From: Comamonadaceae bacterium
GTDB taxonomy: Bacteria; Pseudomonadota; Gammaproteobacteria; Burkholderiales; Burkholderiaceae_C
Direction: 5' to 3'
Assembly (NCBI GenBank): GCA_013297925.1
Contig: JAAFJC010000004.1
Span: 37,287 to 101,286 of the forward strand
DNA length: 64,000 nucleotides
Shown here: one piece after another, positions 1 to 9,870 of the stretch
Numbering within the stretch: position 1 is the first letter of the stretch
Layout of the letters: each line of letters begins with the position of its first letter
The notes under the pieces: generated by a model
What the model was told of the DNA's origin: nothing
What the model saw: the letters and a program-made list of their open reading frames with translations, nothing else
Database searches by the model: none
Translations under genes and position numbers: made by a program

Positions 1-1136
1 CGCTTGGCTATATCGCAGCTCTTGGTGAAGTCAATCTCGCGAGCCACAGGATTGCCCTGGAAGGAGCAGTCACCTGCAGCGGCAGACACCACGATCTTGT
101 TTTTCGCTTGGGCAGCAGCCAAATCTGGGTTGGCAGCTTGCGTGAGCGCGTTGAAGAGCGGGAAATACGTGAAGACAGCCAAGAACATACCTGCCAAGAT
201 GATTGGCTTGCGGCCAATCTTGTCTGACAGTGCGCCGAAAATCACGAAGAATGGCGTGCCGATCAAGAGCGATGCAGCGACCAAGATGTTTGCAGTCGCG
301 CTATCGACCTTCAACACGCTCGTCATGAAGAACAGCGCATAGAACTGGCCCGAATACCACACCACCGCTTGGCCAGCCACGAGGCCGAACAAGGCGAGAA
401 TCACGATCTTCAGGTTTTTCCATTGTCCGAAAGACTCAGTCAAAGGTGCTTTGGAAGTTTTGCCTTCAGCCTTCATCTTCTGGAATGCTGGCGATTCGCT
501 CATGGAGAGACGAATCCACACAGAAATACCGAGCAAGACGGATGAGAGCAAGAACGGAACGCGCCAACCCCAATCGTTAAAGGCCGCTTCACCCAGATAG
601 GTGCGTGTGCCCAAAATCACCATCAGAGAGAGAAACAAACCCAGCGTTGCCGTGGTTTGAATCCAAGCGGTGTAAGCGCCGCGCTTGCCGTGAGGCGCAT
701 GCTCAGCCACATAGGTCGCCGCGCCGCCATACTCACCGCCCAGCGCCAAACCTTGCAGCATGCGCAGTACGATCAAGATGATGGGAGCTGCGACGCCGAT
801 GCTGGCATAGGTTGGCAGCAAGCCGACCACGAAGGTGGACAAGCCCATGAGCAAAATCGTCACCAAGAAGGTGTATTTGCGGCCAATCATGTCGCCCAAG
901 CGGCCAAACACCAGCGCGCCAAAGGGGCGCACGATGAAGCCGGCTGCAAATGCGAGCAGCGCGAAGATGAAAGCGGCTGAAGGATCAAGCCCCGAGAAGA
1001 ATTGCTTAGCAATAATGGCTGCGAGTGAGCCATAGAGGTAAAAGTCATACCATTCAAACACCGTTCCCAATGAGGAAGCGAAGATCACTTTCTTCTCTTC
1101 TTTGCTCATGGGACGGTTTGCAACTGCTGTAGTCAT
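1..1136 (-). CDS. MFS transporter (metabolite:H+ symporter-like), 3' part cut off by window edge
   Basis: Reverse-strand translation from ATG at 1136: MTTAVANRPMSKEEKKVIFASSLGTVFEWYDFYLYGSL...; multiple TM segments, GxxxDxxGRK motifs (FGRLGDMIGRK). Confidence 0.85.
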   Translation of the reverse strand, partial: MTTAVANRPMSKEEKKVIFASSLGTVFEWYDFYLYGSLAAIIAKQFFSGLDPSAAFIFALLAFAAGFIVRPFGALVFGRLGDMIGRKYTFLVTILLMGLSTFVVGLLPTYASIGVAAPIILIVLRMLQGLALGGEYGGAATYVAEHAPHGKRGAYTAWIQTTATLGLFLSLMVILGTRTYLGEAAFNDWGWRVPFLLSSVLLGISVWIRLSMSESPAFQKMKAEGKTSKAPLTESFGQWKNLKIVILALFGLVAGQAVVWYSGQFYALFFMTSVLKVDSATANILVAASLLIGTPFFVIFGALSDKIGRKPIILAGMFLAVFTYFPLFNALTQAANPDLAAAQAKNKIVVSAAAGDCSFQGNPVAREIDFTKSCDIAK

Positions 1137-1287
1137 AGATTTAAGTCTCCACTCCGTCCCGCCCAATATCAGGCGTGGGGTGATTGTGGAGAACGGCTCT
1201 TACCTGCTACTTTCGCGAAACCAACGCAAGCTTGCGTCAAACCAACACAAGCTTGCGCGTGACTGAACGGTCACTTACAACAAAAGA

Positions 1288-1596
1288 CTACAGGAGATGC
1301 GCCCAATCGCAGCGCAACTTGCCTTGCGTATGTTGCCGTAGCCGCCGCGCGATATACATGCTGGGCGCAAACGCGGCGAGATAGCAAAGCGGCAAAAGCC
1401 ACCACTCTTGCAAGACGATAGCGGGCAAAGCACCCACCAGCCCCATCAACCAAATAGTGAGCACTGCATCAAAAGCTTCGTATTCCACGCGGTGACTATG
1501 CTGATGCGCTTTCAGCCAAGTCTTGATCCGCTGCAATCGCGCCAAAGCATGTAGAGGCGCATCGAGGAAAGAAGCTGAGTGCGGTAGTCTGATCAT
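1288..1596 (-). CDS. small hypothetical membrane protein
   Basis: 102 aa ORF with two hydrophobic segments; no family recognised. Confidence 0.45.
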   Translation of the reverse strand: MIRLPHSASFLDAPLHALARLQRIKTWLKAHQHSHRVEYEAFDAVLTIWLMGLVGALPAIVLQEWWLLPLCYLAAFAPSMYIARRLRQHTQGKLRCDWAHLL

Positions 1597-1719
1597 TTTT
1601 GACTTTCAGCGAAGCGGTTTAAGGACGCATCTTCACTTTAAGTCTGCGGTCAGGTGATGTCAAGCTAGCTTGCTGGTGTGCTGTGGCCTGTGCTCGGCCA
1701 AAAAGATACCTTCAGGGCA

Positions 1720-1775
1720 CTACTAAATCAATAGCGCCTCCCGCAATAGCTACGCCGGCGAATAGCTCAAATTCC
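1720..1775 (+). repeat. R2 repeat copy
   Basis: ctactaaatcaatagcgcctcccgcaatagctacgccggcgaatagctcaaatt, directly 3' of SIMPL gene stop. Confidence 0.75.
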
Positions 1776-1783
1776 TCAAAAAA

Positions 1784-2533
1784 TCACTTCATTTGCACAC
1801 TACCGGTCACCACCACCACCACCGTGCTGCGCCCTGCTTCCACAGGCACTGCGGCATCAGCTGACATGGCCTTGGCTTGCATCATCTCAACGCGGCCACG
1901 AGCTTGATACATGCCTTGATCGGCAGCATTCACGCTCACTTCCCGGATGCTGTAGCCCGCAAAGCCAAAGCCTTTACTGATCTCTTGGGCCTTGGTTTTG
2001 AAGCGATCAATCGCCTGCGCGGTGACTTCTGCTTCCACGCGGGCGCGTGCCTCGCGCGAGAGGCCGAAGCTCACATTGCCTAAAGTGAGCGTGTTGATCT
2101 TGCCAGCCAAGGTGCTAATGCGGGAGAAATCACGGCCTTCTAAGATGAGCTCCGTCGTGCCCTGCCAACCATTGATCTTGCCATCGCGGCCATAGCGCGG
2201 ATAGAGGGAGAAAGCACCAGTGCGCACATCCAGCTGGCCAGGCTGGGCTACCTTCTTGGCTTCCGTCAAGGCGGCGTCCAGCGCGGCTTTGAGCTGGGTT
2301 TGCACGGTGGCAGCATCCGCGCCATCTTTGGTGCTGTTCATGCTGATGGTGAGCAAATCTTGCTGCACCTCCAGGCTGCCTTGGGATTGGAGCGAGACGA
2401 CGTTTTGAGGTGTTTCCATACGAATATTTTGAGAAAAAGCGGGGGTAGCCGGCATCAAACCTGCGGAAAGCGCTATAGAAATAAGAGCGCTCTTCGTGCG
2501 CATCGAGAGGCTGGAAAAAGCTGTTTTCATCAC
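1784..2533 (-). CDS. SIMPL domain (DUF541) periplasmic/secreted protein
   Basis: Signal peptide then SIMPL-like sequence (VSLQSQGSLEVQQDLLTISMNSTKDGADAATVQTQLKAALDAALTEAKK). Confidence 0.8.
   Translation of the reverse strand: MMKTAFSSLSMRTKSALISIALSAGLMPATPAFSQNIRMETPQNVVSLQSQGSLEVQQDLLTISMNSTKDGADAATVQTQLKAALDAALTEAKKVAQPGQLDVRTGAFSLYPRYGRDGKINGWQGTTELILEGRDFSRISTLAGKINTLTLGNVSFGLSREARARVEAEVTAQAIDRFKTKAQEISKGFGFAGYSIREVSVNAADQGMYQARGRVEMMQAKAMSADAAVPVEAGRSTVVVVVTGSVQMK
2445..2485 (-). repeat. R2 repeat copy inside SIMPL signal peptide
   Basis: reverse strand: cttatttctatagcgctttccgcaggtttgatgccggctac, encodes LISIALSAGLMPAT in frame. Confidence 0.7.
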
Positions 2534-2797
2534 GTCATCCTAATAGGTAAATGGAGTTTCTACAAAACCAGCTGCGCACCTTGCGCAACCGATGTGTATT
2601 GAACGCTTGAACCCTCCAAAACGGGGTCAAAATTCCTTAAATAGTCTTTCAAACGTCATTTAAAGCCATAAAACGCCCGGGATTTTGTAACAAATCTGAG
2701 TTTTCACCATTTTTTTAGTGATTTTTCAAAAAAATGGGTGTAAATTCCGCGAAAGTTACATATCCGCCGCTTTGGCTAACTCTAGAAGGAGCTCAGT

Positions 2798-3529
2798 ATG
2801 AACCAAGCCGTGAAAACCGCAGACCGCATCATGGTCGTCGATGACGACGCCCGCATCCGCGATCTGCTGCGTCGTTATTTGACGCAAGAAGGTTTTGAAG
2901 TGATCGTGGCCGAAGATGGCAAAGCCCTCTCCCGCGCCATGATCCGCGAGCCGATCAATCTCATCGTGCTCGATCTGATGCTGCCCGGCGAAGACGGCCT
3001 GTCCATCTGCCGCCGCCTGCGCGCCGCTGGCGATCGCACGCCCATCATCATGCTGACCGCCAAAGGCGAGGATGTGGATCGCATCGTCGGCCTGGAAGTG
3101 GGCGCGGATGATTATTTGGGCAAGCCTTTCAATCCACGTGAGCTGCTGGCGCGCGTGCATGCCGTGCTGCGCCGCCGCCCTGCTTTGGAAGCGCCGGGCG
3201 CGCCGTCTGCAGACAGCGAGATGATGAGCTTTGGCCCGTTTGATTTTGATCTCGGCCAAAGGACGCTGAAGAAAAGCGGCGAGGAAATCGCGCTCACCAC
3301 GGGTGAATTCGCCATGCTCAAAGCGCTGGTGCGCCACCCACGGCAGCCGCTCTCGCGCGAGAAGCTCGCCCAGCTGGCGCGTGGCCGCGAATTTGAGCCG
3401 TTTGACCGCAGCTTGGATGTGCAAATCTCCCGCCTGCGCAAGATGATTGAAAACGATGTGGCGCAACCGCGTTATATTCAGACGGTCTGGGGCGTAGGCT
3501 ATGTCTTCGTGCCAGATGGCAAAAGCTAA
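2798..3529 (+). CDS. ompR: two-component response regulator, OmpR family
   Basis: Receiver domain (VVDDDARIRDLLRRYL, LDLMLPGEDGL, MLTAKGEDVD) plus winged helix (VWGVGYVFVPDG). Confidence 0.88.
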   Translation: MNQAVKTADRIMVVDDDARIRDLLRRYLTQEGFEVIVAEDGKALSRAMIREPINLIVLDLMLPGEDGLSICRRLRAAGDRTPIIMLTAKGEDVDRIVGLEVGADDYLGKPFNPRELLARVHAVLRRRPALEAPGAPSADSEMMSFGPFDFDLGQRTLKKSGEEIALTTGEFAMLKALVRHPRQPLSREKLAQLARGREFEPFDRSLDVQISRLRKMIENDVAQPRYIQTVWGVGYVFVPDGKS

Positions 3530-3554
3530 TACATCTCACTGAAATCACCCTTCC

Positions 3555-5078
3555 ATGCCCGCCAACCAACATATCATCGGTGGCAAGGGCATGGGCGGGA
3601 AGATGTCTCCCGGCGCCGCGCAAACCACCACGCCGCAGGGCTTGTTTTCTCATTTGCCCTCGGGCATGGCTGGCAACGCGACGCCTACAGGCCCAGCTGC
3701 ATTGGAGACGATGCCTGCCCCGCTGGATGTGCGCCCTTCAGGCGCGATCAGCAAAGTGCGCTTCAGCCTGTTTTGGCGCACCTTCTTTCTTCTTGCTGTG
3801 CTGCTTGTCGGCTCTGTTGTGGCTTGGCTGCAAACCTTCCGTGTGCTGGAATCTGAGCCGCGCGCCTCCCAAACAGCTCAGCAAATCGCTTCCATCGTCA
3901 ATTTATCACGCGCCGCGCTCGTGCATTCCGATGCGATTGCGCGCGTCTCGCTCATCAAGCAGCTTGCTGAGCTCGAGGGTGTGAAAGTCGTCGCCCGCAC
4001 CCCCACGGATGTGGTGCAAGGCTTTGAAGGCGATACGCAAATGCAGCGCGTGCTGGTGGATTTGCGCGTGCGCCTAGGCGAGCGGGCTACGCTGGCTCGC
4101 AAAGTCAATGGTGAAGAAGGCCTGTGGGTCGGCTTTGGGATTGATCAAGAAAAATTCTGGCTGCAAACGGATCTAGCAAAGCTCGCCCCCGTGCCTGGCC
4201 GCGCTTGGCTGGCGTGGCTCACGATTGCTGCCCTGCTCTCGCTGGCTGGTGCTGCTGTGATCGCGCGTTTGATCAATAAGCCGCTCAAAGCGCTTTCATT
4301 TGCTGCAGGCCGCGTGAAAGATGGCGATTTTGATGCGAGCCGCTTGAATGAAGATGCCGTCACCAGCGAAATCCGCGAGGTGAACGCGGGGTTCAACCGC
4401 ATGGCCGAGCAGCTGGCCAAGATCGAGCAAGATCGCGCCGTGATGCTCGCCGGCATCTCGCACGATCTGCGCACGCCGCTGGCCCGCTTGCGCCTAGAGA
4501 CGGAGATGAGCGTGGCGGATGATGCGGCGCGCGGGCATATGGTCTCGGATCTGGAGCAGCTCGATGCGATCATCGATAAATTCTTAGATTACGCCCGCCC
4601 CACGGATCAACAGCATCTGCGCGCTGTGGCGCTCAATGATGTGATTGAGGCTTGTGTGCATTCTGTGCAGCAATCGGATGATCTGCGCGTGAAGCTGGAT
4701 CTGCCATCAGATTTCCATGTGATGGGCGATGAGGTCGAGCTCACGCGCGTGATCACCAATCTGGTGGAGAATGCGCGCAAATACGGCAAATCCGTCACCA
4801 GCGGCATCACGCTGCTGGATATTGCTGCGCGCGAGCGCGAAGGCTGGGTGATGCTCAAAGTGCGAGATCATGGCCCTGGTGTGCATGCCGATACCTTAAA
4901 GCACATGACCAAGCCCTTCTTCCGTGGCGATGTGGCGCGCACAGCAGCCACAGGCGCTGGCCTAGGCCTCGCCATCGTGGAGAAAACCATCCAGCGCATG
5001 GGCGGCAGCTTCAGCCTGCACAATTCCTCTACGGGCGGCTTGGCCGCTAATATTCGCTTGCCTTCAGCGAAACGCTGA
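3555..5078 (+). CDS. envZ: sensor histidine kinase, EnvZ-like
   Basis: HAMP, H-box AGISHDLRTPLARLRLE, N box NLVENARKYGK, G boxes; downstream of ompR-like gene. Confidence 0.88.
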   Translation: MPANQHIIGGKGMGGKMSPGAAQTTTPQGLFSHLPSGMAGNATPTGPAALETMPAPLDVRPSGAISKVRFSLFWRTFFLLAVLLVGSVVAWLQTFRVLESEPRASQTAQQIASIVNLSRAALVHSDAIARVSLIKQLAELEGVKVVARTPTDVVQGFEGDTQMQRVLVDLRVRLGERATLARKVNGEEGLWVGFGIDQEKFWLQTDLAKLAPVPGRAWLAWLTIAALLSLAGAAVIARLINKPLKALSFAAGRVKDGDFDASRLNEDAVTSEIREVNAGFNRMAEQLAKIEQDRAVMLAGISHDLRTPLARLRLETEMSVADDAARGHMVSDLEQLDAIIDKFLDYARPTDQQHLRAVALNDVIEACVHSVQQSDDLRVKLDLPSDFHVMGDEVELTRVITNLVENARKYGKSVTSGITLLDIAAREREGWVMLKVRDHGPGVHADTLKHMTKPFFRGDVARTAATGAGLGLAIVEKTIQRMGGSFSLHNSSTGGLAANIRLPSAKR

Positions 5079-5080
5079 TC

Positions 5081-5401
5081 TCAATCGTAGTAATAGCCGC
5101 GCGGCTGGCCGTAGCCATATTTATAGCCATGCTTGTGCCATTTCTTCAGATGGCCGGGGGGAATGCGATACACCGGCTGGGCATACACCACGGGCACAGG
5201 TTGATAGACGGGCTGATACACCACTGGCGCGGGATGGTACACAACCGGTGGCGGCGCATACACCACAGGTGGCGGCGCGTAAATCACTCTGGGCGCGGGG
5301 CGCGGTGAGCCAATCGTCACGCTCCAGTTCACGTCGCCCGCATGCGCAACGCCTGTGGTCAGCGCCATTGCCGCAGAAGCGGCAGCCATCCATGCTTTCA
5401 T
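5081..5401 (-). CDS. small secreted PXPV/VVY-repeat protein
   Basis: Signal peptide then VIYAPPPVVYAPPPVVYHPAPVVYQPVYQPVPVVYAQPVY tandem repeats. Confidence 0.7.
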   Translation of the reverse strand: MKAWMAAASAAMALTTGVAHAGDVNWSVTIGSPRPAPRVIYAPPPVVYAPPPVVYHPAPVVYQPVYQPVPVVYAQPVYRIPPGHLKKWHKHGYKYGYGQPRGYYYD

Positions 5402-5630
5402 GATGTTCTCCTAAGATAAGCAGTGCATCTCTAACGCTTGGCATGCATTTCGAGTTGTCATCTCAGCCATCAGATTCGTATCCGTCTGTATGACATGCGC
5501 GATCAATCTCGCTTTTGAGCATGAGTCATTTGATTGATCGATTGCCTGACGGGCAGAAGAAAGTTAAATAAAGTACAAATATAATCTTTTAAATTAAAAT
5601 TACTATAAAACGCAGCGTTTTACTTCAAAT

Positions 5631-6473
5631 ATGAAGACAGTCAGCATACCAACCGATCAGGGTAGCTTTCACGCGCACATGCTGGGCGAGCAAGGCTCGT
5701 GGGTCATTTGCTGGCCAGCGCAGCCCAATGATTACAGAAGCATGCTGGAATTTGCCAAGCTGATCTCGCATCAGCATCGCGTGCTGATCTGCGAGCCTTT
5801 GGGCATCGGGGCGAATCAGCATCTGCCATACAGCAATAAAGTTGCACATTCAGCCTTGTATGCCAAGCATGTGTTTGTGTATCTGGGCATTGAGGCCTGT
5901 CATTGGGTGGGGCAAAGCGCAGGGGGCGCGGTGGGCGCGGCCATTTGTACAGCCGCACCTGCGCGTATCTTGAGCCTCACGCTCGCTTCCGCGCCGATGC
6001 TGCGCCAAGGGCGCTTTTTGATGGCCGCCACCTTCTCCACAGCGGTGCTTTCCAGCTCAAGCTGGGGGCGCGCTCTGCTCCTCAAAAGAAGCATCAAGCT
6101 GCTGGGCTACTCAGGCCAAGCGCAAAAATCGCTGCTGCTGCAGTATTTGCAAACCATGTTTGATGCCACGCCACCCAAAACCATCCGCAAATTGCGCCCG
6201 CTGGATGGCGAAAGCGTGCGAGCAGTGTTTGATAAGCTGCGCATGAAGCCGCCGCCTAGCATGGTGATCTGCGGCCAGTTTGATAGCGTAGTGCTCCCGC
6301 GCGATCAGCGCACTGTGGCCGAAACCTTGCGCGCAAAGTATGTTGAGCTGCCTAGCGGGCATCTGAGCATGCTGGCAATGCCACAAGAATGCGCTGATGC
6401 ATTTCTGAGTTTTGCTGCTCAACACAGCGCCGCGCTGCGAGATAGCCAAAGAGTGCCGCTGAACGCCCTCTAA
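5631..6473 (+). CDS. alpha/beta hydrolase
   Basis: Nucleophile elbow GQSAGG, overall alpha/beta hydrolase layout with C-terminal SGH. Confidence 0.75.
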   Translation: MKTVSIPTDQGSFHAHMLGEQGSWVICWPAQPNDYRSMLEFAKLISHQHRVLICEPLGIGANQHLPYSNKVAHSALYAKHVFVYLGIEACHWVGQSAGGAVGAAICTAAPARILSLTLASAPMLRQGRFLMAATFSTAVLSSSSWGRALLLKRSIKLLGYSGQAQKSLLLQYLQTMFDATPPKTIRKLRPLDGESVRAVFDKLRMKPPPSMVICGQFDSVVLPRDQRTVAETLRAKYVELPSGHLSMLAMPQECADAFLSFAAQHSAALRDSQRVPLNAL

Positions 6474-6482
6474 AATCAGGGG

Positions 6483-8240
6483 ATGACCGTATCTCCTGCA
6501 TCTACCTCTCCCGCCGCAACTCCCGAAGCCCCCAAGCCAAGCACTCTGCCCAGCAATTTCCTGCGCCAAATCATCGAGGCCGATCTGGCCAGCGGCAAGC
6601 ATTCGCAAATCATCACCCGCTTCCCGCCCGAGCCCAATGGCTATCTGCACATCGGCCATGCCAAAAGCATCTGCCTCAACTTCGGCTTGGCGCGTGATTA
6701 CAAAGGCATCTGCAATCTCAGGTTTGACGACACCAACCCCGAGAAAGAAGAAAAAGAATACGTCGATTCCATCGTCGATTCCGTGAGCTGGCTCGGCTTT
6801 GGCTGGGGCTCAGAAAAAAGCACAGACCAAGCCCACGCCCTCTTCGCCAGCGACTACTTTGATTTCATGTACCAAGCCGCCGAGCACTTGATTGATCGCG
6901 GCTTAGCTTACGTCGACGAGCAATCCGCGGAAGAAATGCGCGCCAACCGTGGAGACTTCAACACCCCCGGCAAGCCCAGCCCCTATCGCAGCCGCACGCC
7001 TGAGCAAAATTTAGAGCGTTTCAAAGAGATGGCCGGCGGCAAACATGCCGATGGCGCTATGGTTTTAAGAGCAAAAATCGATCTCGCCTCGCCCAACATT
7101 AATTTGCGAGACCCCGCCATCTACCGCATCCGCCGCGCCACGCATCACAACACCGGAGACAAATGGTGCATCTACCCGATGTACACCTACGCCCACCCCA
7201 TCGAAGACGCGCTAGAAGGCATCACGCACAGCATCTGCACCCTAGAGTTTGAAGACCAGCGCCCCTTCTACGACTGGCTCATGGATCGCTTGCTAGAAGG
7301 CGGCCTCATCAAGCAGCAGCCCCGCCAATACGAATTCGCCCGGCTCAACCTCACCTACGTCATCACCAGCAAACGCAAGCTCGCCCAATTGGTGAATGAG
7401 AAAAAAGTGAGCGGCTGGGATGATCCCCGCATGCCCACCATCGTCGGCCTGCGCCGCCGTGGCTACACACCCGAGAGCCTGCAACTCTTCGCCGAGCGCA
7501 TCGGCGTCAGCAAATCAGACAGCTGGATCGACTATTCCACCTTAGAAGGCTGCCTGCGCGAAACCCTAGACCCCATCGCCCCCCGCGCCATGGCCGTGCT
7601 AGAGCCCTTAAAGCTCATCCTCACCAACTGGGAAGAAGCCTTCGGCAGCGCAGAGCACCTAGAAGACTGCAGCGCCCCCGTGCACCCCCACCTCCCCGAT
7701 CTCGGCAAGCGAAACTTCAAGCTGGGCAAAGAAGTCTGGATCGAGCAAACAGACTACGAAGAAATCCCCAGCAAAGGCTTCTTCCGCCTCTTCCCCGGCA
7801 ACAAAGTCCGCCTCAAATACGGCTTCGTCATCGAGGTGATGGGTTCAGTCAAAGACGCAGCCGGCAACATCACAGCAGTCAACGCCAACATCCTCAAAGA
7901 CACCAAATCCGGCACCCCCGGCAGCGACGCAGTCAAAGTCAAAGGTGTCATCACCTGGGTCAGCGCCGCAGATGCAGTAAAAGCAGAAATCCGCCTCTAC
8001 GACCGCCTCTTCAAAACCGAACACCCCGATGCCGGCGGCAAAGACTTCCTAGAAGCCCTCAACGAAGACAGTTTGAAAACCATCACAGCCTACGTCGAGC
8101 CATCGCTAGCCAATGCCAAGCCAGACGACAAATTCCAATTCGAACGCCACGGCTATTTCGTCGCAGATCGCGTGGATCACAAATCAGGCAAAGTAGTCTT
8201 CAACAAGATCACTGGCCTCAAAGACACTTGGGCAAAATGA
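6483..8240 (+). CDS. glnS: glutamine--tRNA ligase
   Basis: FPPEPNGYLHIGHAKSICLNFGLA, DDTNPEKE, VITSKRKL: GlnRS signature. Confidence 0.97.
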   Translation: MTVSPASTSPAATPEAPKPSTLPSNFLRQIIEADLASGKHSQIITRFPPEPNGYLHIGHAKSICLNFGLARDYKGICNLRFDDTNPEKEEKEYVDSIVDSVSWLGFGWGSEKSTDQAHALFASDYFDFMYQAAEHLIDRGLAYVDEQSAEEMRANRGDFNTPGKPSPYRSRTPEQNLERFKEMAGGKHADGAMVLRAKIDLASPNINLRDPAIYRIRRATHHNTGDKWCIYPMYTYAHPIEDALEGITHSICTLEFEDQRPFYDWLMDRLLEGGLIKQQPRQYEFARLNLTYVITSKRKLAQLVNEKKVSGWDDPRMPTIVGLRRRGYTPESLQLFAERIGVSKSDSWIDYSTLEGCLRETLDPIAPRAMAVLEPLKLILTNWEEAFGSAEHLEDCSAPVHPHLPDLGKRNFKLGKEVWIEQTDYEEIPSKGFFRLFPGNKVRLKYGFVIEVMGSVKDAAGNITAVNANILKDTKSGTPGSDAVKVKGVITWVSAADAVKAEIRLYDRLFKTEHPDAGGKDFLEALNEDSLKTITAYVEPSLANAKPDDKFQFERHGYFVADRVDHKSGKVVFNKITGLKDTWAK

Positions 8241-8301
8241 AGCTAGCCAAACAATCTGCTTTCCAGTAAATTCAGCATTCAAGCCAACGATACGCAATAC
8301 C

Positions 8302-8724
8302 ATGCCCATGACTGCCAAGCAACTGCGCGAGCGCGATGCCAAGCGAGACATTGGCGCTGAGCTGCTGCAATCCATCCGCGAAATGAAGGCGGCGAAAGCC
8401 AACCCCGCCCTACCCGCCGCACGCCGCTTCGCCCAGCAAGTGGCACTCGCCTATCCGATGCAGCAAGCGATTCTTTTTGGCAGCCGCGCACGCGGCGATG
8501 CGCATGCGGAAAGCGATGCCGATGTCGCCATCATCCTCAAAGGCCAAGCCGGCCACTTCGTTCACACCAAAATGGCTCTGGATGATATTGCCTACGACAT
8601 CTTGCTAGACACCGGCATCCGCGTGCAGCCCCTGCCCGTGTGGGAGAGCGAATGGCAGCAGCCTGAGCAATACAGCAACCCCAGCCTGCTCGGCAACATC
8701 GCACGCGAAGGCATCCGCCTGTGA
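8302..8724 (+). CDS. MNT-type nucleotidyltransferase (HEPN/MNT pair partner)
   Basis: GSRARGDAHAESDADVAIIL = GSx10DxD nucleotidyltransferase motif. Confidence 0.85.
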   Translation: MPMTAKQLRERDAKRDIGAELLQSIREMKAAKANPALPAARRFAQQVALAYPMQQAILFGSRARGDAHAESDADVAIILKGQAGHFVHTKMALDDIAYDILLDTGIRVQPLPVWESEWQQPEQYSNPSLLGNIAREGIRL

Positions 8725-9113
8725 CCCATCAAGAGCTGATGGCCAAGGCGCAACGCGCCCTCACCAGCGCCCAAACCCTGCTGGACGATCAAGACACCGA
8801 TGGCGCATGCAACCGCGCCTACTACGCCATGTTTGACGCAGCGCGAGCCGCCCTGCTCGCCATTGCTGCGCCCGTGCCACCAGAAATCGCCAAGACCCAT
8901 AGCGGCTTGATCTCAGCGTTCTCATTGCACCTGATCAAAACCGGCAAACTACCCACTGAGCTCGGCAAAGCCCTCAACAAAGTAGAAGGCCTGCGCCTCG
9001 TGTCAGATTACAAAGGCGACAGCATCAGCTTGGAAGACAGCCAATGGGCAGTGGCGCAGGCCACCGTGTTTGTGCAGGAAATTACCAAACTCATTGATTC
9101 ACCATCACTATGA
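8721..9113 (+). CDS. HEPN domain protein (COG1895-like)
   Basis: NRAYYAMFDAARAALLA motif; ATGA-type overlap with MNT gene. Confidence 0.82.
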   Translation: MTHQELMAKAQRALTSAQTLLDDQDTDGACNRAYYAMFDAARAALLAIAAPVPPEIAKTHSGLISAFSLHLIKTGKLPTELGKALNKVEGLRLVSDYKGDSISLEDSQWAVAQATVFVQEITKLIDSPSL

Positions 9114-9165
9114 ATTCAATAGCACCCTGCGCATATTCCATGCCGGCGAGAGCCATGAAATTCGT
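9107..9165 (+). repeat. R2 repeat copy supplying the HEPN stop codon
   Basis: cactatgaattcaatagcaccctgcgcatattccatgccggcgagagccatgaaattcg; HEPN TGA lies within its first bases. Confidence 0.85.
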
Positions 9166-9181
9166 TTAAATCAACCAACCC

Positions 9182-9667
9182 ATGTTCTATCTTGACCTCT
9201 TTGCCGCATTGCATCGCCACCGCGTCGAATACGTCTTGATTGGCGGTTTGGCTGTGGCGCTGCATGGCATTGAGCGCAACACCATGGATATTGATGTCAG
9301 CGTCGTCGTCACGCCGGGCAACATGCAGCATCTCCTGCAAGCCGCGCAAGAGCTCGGTCTCACGCCCATGCTGCCCGTGCCCCTCGCCACCCTCACCGCG
9401 ATAGACACACTCAAAGACTGGCACGCCACCCGCAACCTCCAAGCCTTCTCCCTGCGCAGCGATGCCCTCGCAGGCGTGAGCCTCGATATTCTGCTTTTCC
9501 CGCCCGTCGATCCGCAAGGCATGTGCCAGCGCGCCCTCACCTTGGATGTATCCGGCGTGCCCGTGGTGCTCGCCAGTATTGACGATTTGATCGCCCTCAA
9601 GCAAAGTGTGGCCAGACCGATAGACTTGGCAGATATCGAACACCTCAAGCGCCTGAAAACAGCATGA
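9182..9667 (+). CDS. nucleotidyltransferase family protein (AbiEii/DUF6036-like)
   Basis: YVLIGGLAVALHGIERNTMDIDVSVV: GG..A...G....T.DID motif. Confidence 0.75.
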   Translation: MFYLDLFAALHRHRVEYVLIGGLAVALHGIERNTMDIDVSVVVTPGNMQHLLQAAQELGLTPMLPVPLATLTAIDTLKDWHATRNLQAFSLRSDALAGVSLDILLFPPVDPQGMCQRALTLDVSGVPVVLASIDDLIALKQSVARPIDLADIEHLKRLKTA

Positions 9668-9870
9668 ACACCCCATCGCCCGCACACAACGCGCTGCAAA
9701 CCGACCTGCGCGCCCAACGCACCTACCATGTCAGCGACGCACGCCTGCACGCCTTCGGCCAACTGAACTATGCGCAGCGGCTGCAATGGGTCGAGCAATG
9801 TTCACAATTTGTACGGATGGCGCAGGCGGCTAAGGCAACAGCCCTCGTTCAATCGCGTGTAAGCGCATGA
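9664..9870 (+). CDS. small protein paired with nucleotidyltransferase
   Basis: Overlaps upstream and downstream genes by 4 bp; QRLQWVEQCSQFVRMAQA motif. Confidence 0.6.
   Translation: MNTPSPAHNALQTDLRAQRTYHVSDARLHAFGQLNYAQRLQWVEQCSQFVRMAQAAKATALVQSRVSA

Noticed and set aside
5150-5290. VVYAPPP nucleotide repeats as a regulatory tandem repeat
   Set aside because: Explained by the protein-level PXPV/VVY repeat of the secreted protein gene.
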